A stretch of DNA of 17,070 bases from Syntrophaceae bacterium CG2_30_49_12 (GTDB taxonomy: Bacteria > Desulfobacterota > Syntrophia > Syntrophales > CG2-30-49-12). Below are positions 12,490 through 17,070 of this stretch, one piece after another. Location of the stretch: contig MNZP01000113.1 in NCBI GenBank assembly GCA_001873675.1, forward strand, positions 1 through 17,070, in the 5' to 3' direction. Position 1 is the first letter of the stretch. Every line of letters starts with the position of its first letter. The translations under genes and the position numbers were made by a program. The notes beneath the pieces were generated by a model. That model saw only the letters and a program-made list of their open reading frames with translations, was not told the origin of the DNA and searched no databases.

Positions 12490-14352
12490 TTAACTTTTTC
12501 CTGCCTCTTCGATATCTTCCAGCAACTTTCGGAAGACGGATATGGCCTTCATTTCACGCTCTCCTATGCGGTAAATAATTCCTTCGAGGTATTCCTTAGT
12601 CTCCAGGGAGGACAGGCCGATCTGTTTTCCATGTAGGCAACCGATAGAATCAAGCTCTTCCTCTGCCCTCTCGAGGGATCTTTGCAGCGCCTGTTGCAGA
12701 TATAGCTTTTTAGCGATCGGCAGAGATTTTTGCAGCGCCCACAAGGCAAAGACAAAGGGGAGTTTCTGCCAGGCGTACCATTCTTTGGCGAGGTCGAAGA
12801 TGAATTTAAACCCGGAGATACCGGTTTTTTTGCGCTTCAATGCCTCATCACCGATGAGGAGCACTGCGGCAAAGGCATCGTAATCATTAACGCCAGGATG
12901 CATGCGGACGAAGTTTGTTCTCAGCCCGTATTTTTTCTCGAGAAGAACGTGGAGTAATTTCACCGACGTTGCCGTTTCTTCTGTGATGCCGATGTCCTTC
13001 CCGGCGAGTCTGGCCCAGCTTTCCCTGGCAAAGAGCAGGATGCTCTTCACCTGATTACGTGCAGCAATGCAGTAAGCCATCGTCTCAAGCCTGTCTTCCT
13101 GGGCGAAATAATCCATCAGCGAGAATGGGGCAGCGTCAATCTGTCCCTTGCTCGATAAGATACCCATCTGCCGGGGGGTGACCGGTAGGATATTGAATTC
13201 CCCCTTCTCAAAGTATTCGTAGAAGGGAATGGAATTAAGGTAGGGAATCTTCCCAATGACGTTTTCGGTGTAGATGTTCACTGGATTATAATAGGCATCA
13301 CGCTCCACGGGTATCTTTCGGGCCTCTCTGATGATTCTGATAATCCGGTCTTTCGTCAACGCTGCCGGGCTTGTTGCACCTGCATCATGCGCAATCCTCT
13401 CCCCTCCCACGGTTCCGTCCATGTCATCAGCCCCGAAATTAAGGGCCACAGAAGCAATCTCCTCCGTCAGCATGACCCAGTACGCCTTGATATGGGGAAA
13501 GCTATCCAGCATCAGACGCGAAACAGCGATCGTCTTTAAGTCGTCAATGGCGGAGGCGAAACCGGGCCGGGGTTTAATTCCTGTACTGCCGGCCTGAAAG
13601 GCAAGGGGGATAAACGTCAAAAAACCGTTCGTTTCATCCTGCGCCTCCCGGAGCTTGATCATGTGATTCAGCCGTTCCTCGTACGTCTCAATATGGCCGT
13701 AGAGGAGCGTCGCATTCGTGGGGATGCCAAGGCGGTGTGCGGTCTTATGCACCTCAAGCCAGGTTTTTGCACCGATCTTCTGGGGAAAGAGCAGTTTGCG
13801 GATGCGTTCCGAGAAAACTTCCGCCCCGCCCCCGGGCATTGTGTCCAGCCCAGCCTCCTTCAATTGGAGAAGAACCTCTCGGAGGGGAAGTTTGAATTTC
13901 TTGTGAAAGAAATCGGCTTCCACAGCGGTGAAAGCCTTGATATTAATGTTCGGAAAGTTCTGCCTGACCGCGGAGATCATCCGAAGGTAGTGCTGCCACT
14001 TCCAATCCGGATGGAGAGCGCCGGTAATATGTATTTCCTGGATATGGGGCGTCAGCCTGCCCAGGATATCCTCGATGGTCATCTCGTAGGCCCCGGGCTT
14101 GCCCCGTTTGGCGGCAAAGACGCAGAACCTGCACGAGAGGATACAGATATTTGTCGGTTCGATCTTCCGATTGAGGGCAAAATAGACGACATCTCCACTC
14201 TTCTGTTGCCCGGCAGCGTGCGCCATCTTACCGAGGGAAATGATATCGCCTGTACGGAACATCACCAAGCCGTCTTGCAGGGAAAGTCTCTCGCCTTTCT
14301 GAACCTTCTCCCATACGGGAATGAGCCGTTGATCCCGGAAATTGACGTCCAT
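12490..14352 (-). CDS. mqnE-mqnA: Fused aminofutalosine synthase (MqnE) and chorismate dehydratase (MqnA)
   Basis: A 620-residue protein joining two early steps of the futalosine route to menaquinone. Residues 1-364 are MqnE: EKVQKGERLSLQDGLVMFRT (15-34), the radical-SAM triad C70-x3-C74-x2-C77 in NICILSCRFC, ITGALHPDW (109-117), and the MqnE-typical GLDTMPGGGAEVF (168-180) and PTNATLLYGHIET (211-223). This part adds SAM-derived adenosine to enolpyruvyl-benzoate. Residues 365-620 are MqnA: IGKIPYLNSIPFYEYFEKG (366-384), QIDAAPFSLMDYF (404-416) and VLLIGDEALK (497-506). This part dehydrates chorismate to the enolpyruvyl-benzoate that MqnE uses. Fusion would link producer and user directly. The frame is unbroken, and the join after DAYYNPVNIYTEN leaves almost no linker. 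The ribosome site AAGGA lies 12 bases before the ATG, rather far. Confidence 0.92.
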   Translation of the reverse strand: MDVNFRDQRLIPVWEKVQKGERLSLQDGLVMFRTGDIISLGKMAHAAGQQKSGDVVYFALNRKIEPTNICILSCRFCVFAAKRGKPGAYEMTIEDILGRLTPHIQEIHITGALHPDWKWQHYLRMISAVRQNFPNINIKAFTAVEADFFHKKFKLPLREVLLQLKEAGLDTMPGGGAEVFSERIRKLLFPQKIGAKTWLEVHKTAHRLGIPTNATLLYGHIETYEERLNHMIKLREAQDETNGFLTFIPLAFQAGSTGIKPRPGFASAIDDLKTIAVSRLMLDSFPHIKAYWVMLTEEIASVALNFGADDMDGTVGGERIAHDAGATSPAALTKDRIIRIIREARKIPVERDAYYNPVNIYTENVIGKIPYLNSIPFYEYFEKGEFNILPVTPRQMGILSSKGQIDAAPFSLMDYFAQEDRLETMAYCIAARNQVKSILLFARESWARLAGKDIGITEETATSVKLLHVLLEKKYGLRTNFVRMHPGVNDYDAFAAVLLIGDEALKRKKTGISGFKFIFDLAKEWYAWQKLPFVFALWALQKSLPIAKKLYLQQALQRSLERAEEELDSIGCLHGKQIGLSSLETKEYLEGIIYRIGEREMKAISVFRKLLEDIEEAGKS

Positions 14353-14358
14353 CGGTGT

Positions 14359-14386
14359 ATTTTATCCTTCTCGGTGATATTGTCAA
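14359..14386 (-). promoter_or_regulatory. Possible promoter of mqnE-mqnA
   Basis: On the minus strand TTGACA (14381-14386), a 16-base spacer and TAAAAT (14359-14364) precede the ATG at 14352. Transcription would start almost at the start codon, so either the message is nearly leaderless or the match is chance. Confidence 0.35.
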
Positions 14387-14433
14387 TAAACAATCAAGGG
14401 AACAGATTTTTTGGGGATGATAGAGACACCCTC

Positions 14434-15570
14434 CTATATCTTTATCCAGCCCCTCTTTAATGCATTGTCGAGGATCACCCCTACAAGGAAAGCCACCCCC
14501 ATATTCCACATGGCGAATCCCGCTACAATAAGCATCACATAGAAGTCCGTCTTGTTATCACCAATATCCCTTACCACCAGCGCCAGTTCAGCGCCGGCAA
14601 AAAAGAGGATCACTCCCAGGATCGCAGCAGGGAAGATTTTAAAGATAATAGACACAGAATCGCTGAAAAATAGGGCGATAATAATAACAATGCTCCCGAG
14701 TACGACCAGCGCGCCACCTGTCCTTGCTCCGAAGCGAACATGTCCTGCCATCCCGCCGGCACCATGACACATGGGAACACCTCCTAAGAGAGGTGAGATG
14801 ATATTCATTATCCCGGTGGAGATGGCCATCTTTTTTTCGGTTACCGGTCTGTCGTGAAAAAGTTCGTTGTTCTCGGCAGTTATCGCGATAACAGCGTTGC
14901 CGAGGGTCAATGGTATCTGGGGCAGGGTAAAGATTAATGTGCCTTTTACAATATCATTCCAGGTAAGTTCACCAAGGGCAAATGCAGGCAATTTAAATCC
15001 CACATTGATCTTTGCCAGCTCAGAAATCAGACCGGGATTTATGATAATTGCTGAAACAACACCGATAATCAAAAGAATAAACATGGCCGGTATCTTAGGG
15101 TTGGTCAAAAGGAGATAGGTAACGACGAGGGCGATCCCGGCCAGTAAAAAGTTTGTCCTCATCTGCCCAATCCCCTCCACGATGAACGAAAGCCCCAATC
15201 CTAACATAATCCCGCGCACAACAGGTTTACTGGCAAGGCCGCTTACCTTTTTTACCATTCCTGTGGCACCCAGTATGAGCCAGAAGAGTCCTGTGGTAAG
15301 ACCGGCGCCAAAAAGCATCGAAGGGCTCACACCTCCGGCAATAGCCGCCGCACCTATGGCCTTCATGGGCTGGATGGGGATCGGTGTCTTGTAATAAAAA
15401 CCGGCGGCAATTTTGGAGATGCCGAACATAAATAGAAGTCCCAGGGGATCAATGCCTACGATGGTGATATAGGCGACAACAAAAGGTATCAGGGTTCCGA
15501 TATCACCAAACGCGCCGGCCCATTCCAGGCGGGTATAGAGGTTTTTTGGTTTCTTACTGATTTTATCCAT
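14434..15570 (-). CDS. MOT1-like molybdate/sulfate permease
   Basis: A 378-residue multi-pass inner-membrane protein with about ten hydrophobic segments. It matches the MOT1 (MFS_MOT1) molybdate transporter family, distant relatives of SulP sulfate permeases without the STAS domain. Signature segments are EWAGAFGDIGTLIPF (16-30), PIPIQPMKAIGAAAIAGG (63-80), and GGVPMCHGAGGMAGHVRFGA (263-282) followed by RTGGA. Known MOT1 proteins take up molybdate, while some bacterial relatives may carry sulfate, so the substrate is left open. Molybdenum or tungsten supply would suit an anaerobe rich in such enzymes, but none is in the window. The ribosome site GGAGG lies 12 bases from the ATG. The gene starts only 20 bases after the synthetase subunit ends, suggesting one transcript. 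Confidence 0.85.
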   Translation of the reverse strand: MDKISKKPKNLYTRLEWAGAFGDIGTLIPFVVAYITIVGIDPLGLLFMFGISKIAAGFYYKTPIPIQPMKAIGAAAIAGGVSPSMLFGAGLTTGLFWLILGATGMVKKVSGLASKPVVRGIMLGLGLSFIVEGIGQMRTNFLLAGIALVVTYLLLTNPKIPAMFILLIIGVVSAIIINPGLISELAKINVGFKLPAFALGELTWNDIVKGTLIFTLPQIPLTLGNAVIAITAENNELFHDRPVTEKKMAISTGIMNIISPLLGGVPMCHGAGGMAGHVRFGARTGGALVVLGSIVIIIALFFSDSVSIIFKIFPAAILGVILFFAGAELALVVRDIGDNKTDFYVMLIVAGFAMWNMGVAFLVGVILDNALKRGWIKI

Positions 15571-15590
15571 CGGAGAACAAGACCTCCTTT

Positions 15591-17042
15591 TCAGTTCTTC
15601 CGATAATAGGTCAACACATGATGGATGGCCTTGGCCGCCTGGGCGATGGTAGGGTAAACAGGGATTTTTGCCGCCGTGAGGGTTGTTTTCTGCTCAGCGA
15701 GGAATCTCCACCGCCAGTGGTCAAAATCCCCAATTCCTAAGGTGCCTGTATCCAACACTACCGCTAAGGGCTTTGTCCTTCTCCTGTTTATCTCCAGGAT
15801 GTCCTGGACCTCCCCGTTAATGAAGGCAATCATTTCATTTTTTCCGAAGGGACCATCCACCGTAATATTGGCAATAACCAGATCGAATGAAGGGCTTTCA
15901 GACATCATCCTCAATATCTCTCCATTGAGGCCGGAAACCCAGGCGCTCTCAGGCATAATGGATACATCTACCGGGTTTTCTATCCAATCCCACCACATCT
16001 GGGGCACCTTTTTTGTAATCTCTTGCCGGATCTCAGGTGGTAGAGGAACCACGTGAAAGCCTGCCTCCTCCCATTCGTCGGCAGAGCGCACGCTTTTGCC
16101 ACCCCCGCCTCCCACCACCCCGACCCTTGTCCCCAGGACGGGGGGGAGCCAGCAAAAAGAGACGGCCGCATCTATCATCTCTTCCAGGGTATGAACCAGT
16201 ATTGCCCCTGTCTGTCTTATCGCCGTTTCCCAGATGCGGAAGGAACCGGCCAGTGAGGCGGTATGGGAGGCCACGGCCCTGGTCCCGGCGACACCTCTCC
16301 CCGCCTTGAGAATGATAACCGGCTTTACTGCAGTGGTCTGACGGAGGGCACAGAGAAATTTCCTTCCATCTTTTATCCCTTCCATGTAGCTTGCAATTAC
16401 TTTCGTTTCCGCGTCCTGGGAGAGGTATTGCAGAAAATCGGTTTCATCGAGATCCAGCGCATTTCCATAGCTGATAACCTTGCTGAAGCGGATACCACGG
16501 AGGGAGGCGTAATGAACAAACTCTGTAGAGGCGCCGCCGCTCTGAAAGAACATACCTAAAGGACCCGGCTCGGTGGGAAAATCGTAGCCAAAGGAGATCC
16601 CTTCGAAAGGAGAGTAGATGCCCATACAATTGGGACCAATGAGGCGAATGCCGAATTTTCTTGCCTGCTCTAATATCTCTTTCTCCAGCTCAGCCGCCTC
16701 CACAAGGCCGGTTTCAGTAAGGCGACCGGTAAAGAGATGGACCACCTTAACCCCCTTTTGGTGGCATTCCTGTAAAAGATCAGGCACCTTGGGAGCGGGG
16801 ATACAGCAGATTACATAGTCAACTGAATCAGGTATATCTTTCAGAGAGGGATAGGTCTTAAGGCCTAAGAGTTTAGATTTGCTTATATTTATGGGGTATA
16901 TTTTACCTCTATATCCGTAAGTTAAGAGGTGCTGAACAAAAGAATAACTCGCAGACATGGTATTAGTGGAAGCTCCAACCACAGCAATGGAGCGGGGATG
17001 GAAAGCGGTCTCTAATTTATGCATGGGCATCGTTTTTTTCAA
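15591..17042 (-). CDS. Acyl-CoA synthetase (NDP-forming), alpha-subunit type
   Basis: A succinyl-CoA-synthetase-like protein carrying the domains of the alpha part of ADP-forming acetyl/acyl-CoA synthetases, which make ATP from an acyl-CoA. The CoA-binding Rossmann domain is at the N-terminus (RSIAVVGASTNTMSASYSFV, 17-36; IYPIN, 48-52; LIGPNCMGIYSP, 134-145). The ligase-CoA domain contains ILKAGRGVAGTRAVASHTAS (244-263), with the phosphorylated histidine at H260, and SLAGS. The third domain spans about 300-483 with NPVDVSIMPE (356-365). There is no ATP-grasp (beta) domain, and no beta gene is seen in this window. A loop GGGGGKSVRSADEWEEAGF (311-329) replaces the usual GGPG segment. The TTG at 17042 lies close to a GGAG site; ATGs at 17030 and 17024 are alternatives that would remove four or six residues. 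Confidence 0.87.
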   Translation of the reverse strand: MKKTMPMHKLETAFHPRSIAVVGASTNTMSASYSFVQHLLTYGYRGKIYPINISKSKLLGLKTYPSLKDIPDSVDYVICCIPAPKVPDLLQECHQKGVKVVHLFTGRLTETGLVEAAELEKEILEQARKFGIRLIGPNCMGIYSPFEGISFGYDFPTEPGPLGMFFQSGGASTEFVHYASLRGIRFSKVISYGNALDLDETDFLQYLSQDAETKVIASYMEGIKDGRKFLCALRQTTAVKPVIILKAGRGVAGTRAVASHTASLAGSFRIWETAIRQTGAILVHTLEEMIDAAVSFCWLPPVLGTRVGVVGGGGGKSVRSADEWEEAGFHVVPLPPEIRQEITKKVPQMWWDWIENPVDVSIMPESAWVSGLNGEILRMMSESPSFDLVIANITVDGPFGKNEMIAFINGEVQDILEINRRRTKPLAVVLDTGTLGIGDFDHWRWRFLAEQKTTLTAAKIPVYPTIAQAAKAIHHVLTYYRKN

Positions 17043-17070
17043 TATCTCCTTTTTTAACGGTCACGACAGA

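Noticed and set aside
13663..14460. 265-codon plus-strand open frame opposite the 5' half of mqnE-mqnA
   Set aside because: It lies wholly over a well-matched gene, resembles no family, and has cysteine, histidine and proline runs typical of an antisense frame.
1..17070. CRISPR array, tRNA, rRNA, insertion sequence or prophage
   Set aside because: No regularly spaced repeat-spacer series, no cloverleaf or rRNA-like stretch, and no transposase, integrase or phage protein could be recognised on either strand.

Overview
The window looks like chromosomal DNA of a strictly anaerobic, Gram-negative bacterium, most likely a Desulfobacterota (former Deltaproteobacteria) lineage near the syntrophs and sulfate reducers. 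This is inferred from gene content: a ferredoxin-dependent 2-oxoacid oxidoreductase, a two-subunit-type acyl-CoA dehydrogenase pair, futalosine-route menaquinone genes, an ADP-forming acyl-CoA synthetase subunit, an LpxL-like acyltransferase, and repeat-rich spacers. No rRNA or other marker is present to fix the taxon.

Layout. (1) 1-625, minus strand: wreckage of a toxin-antitoxin locus. It holds a frameshifted UPF0175 antitoxin, a BrnT-like toxin with a damaged N-terminus, and the first 37 codons of a CopG-type antitoxin whose start codon is gone. An apparently intact promoter still stands upstream. (2) 767-1324, plus: an alkylated-DNA repair methyltransferase (Ogt type). (3) 1370-4205, minus: the housekeeping group rplU-rpmA-obgE-proB, read from a strong promoter at 4234-4263, with an intrinsic terminator just before obgE. 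(4) 4437-9856, plus: a catabolic cluster of ferredoxin, alpha, beta and gamma subunits of a VorB-type 2-oxoacid:ferredoxin oxidoreductase, then two dissimilar acyl-CoA dehydrogenases. (5) 9868-17042, minus: a lysophospholipid acyltransferase, a YtcJ-like amidohydrolase, a 620-residue MqnE-MqnA fusion for menaquinone synthesis, a MOT1-like molybdate/sulfate permease, and an acyl-CoA synthetase (NDP-forming) alpha subunit.

How the genes may work together: the oxidoreductase would turn a 2-oxoacid into an acyl-CoA plus reduced ferredoxin. The acyl-CoA dehydrogenase pair would desaturate that acyl-CoA and pass electrons, through ETF, to a menaquinone pool that the MqnE-MqnA protein helps to build. 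The NDP-forming synthetase subunit could recover ATP from an acyl-CoA. Only the genes and their order are seen; the pathway is inference.

The least explained features are three spacers (4702-4859, 8595-8711, 12425-12482) that share short exact repeats: a 13-bp box TAACTACTCAGGT and a 13-bp unit ACTTTAGGCACTT. They look like members of one dispersed intergenic repeat system. The fused MqnE-MqnA protein, the degraded toxin-antitoxin locus and the placement of the catalytic base in the acyl-CoA dehydrogenase pair are the other main points of interest.
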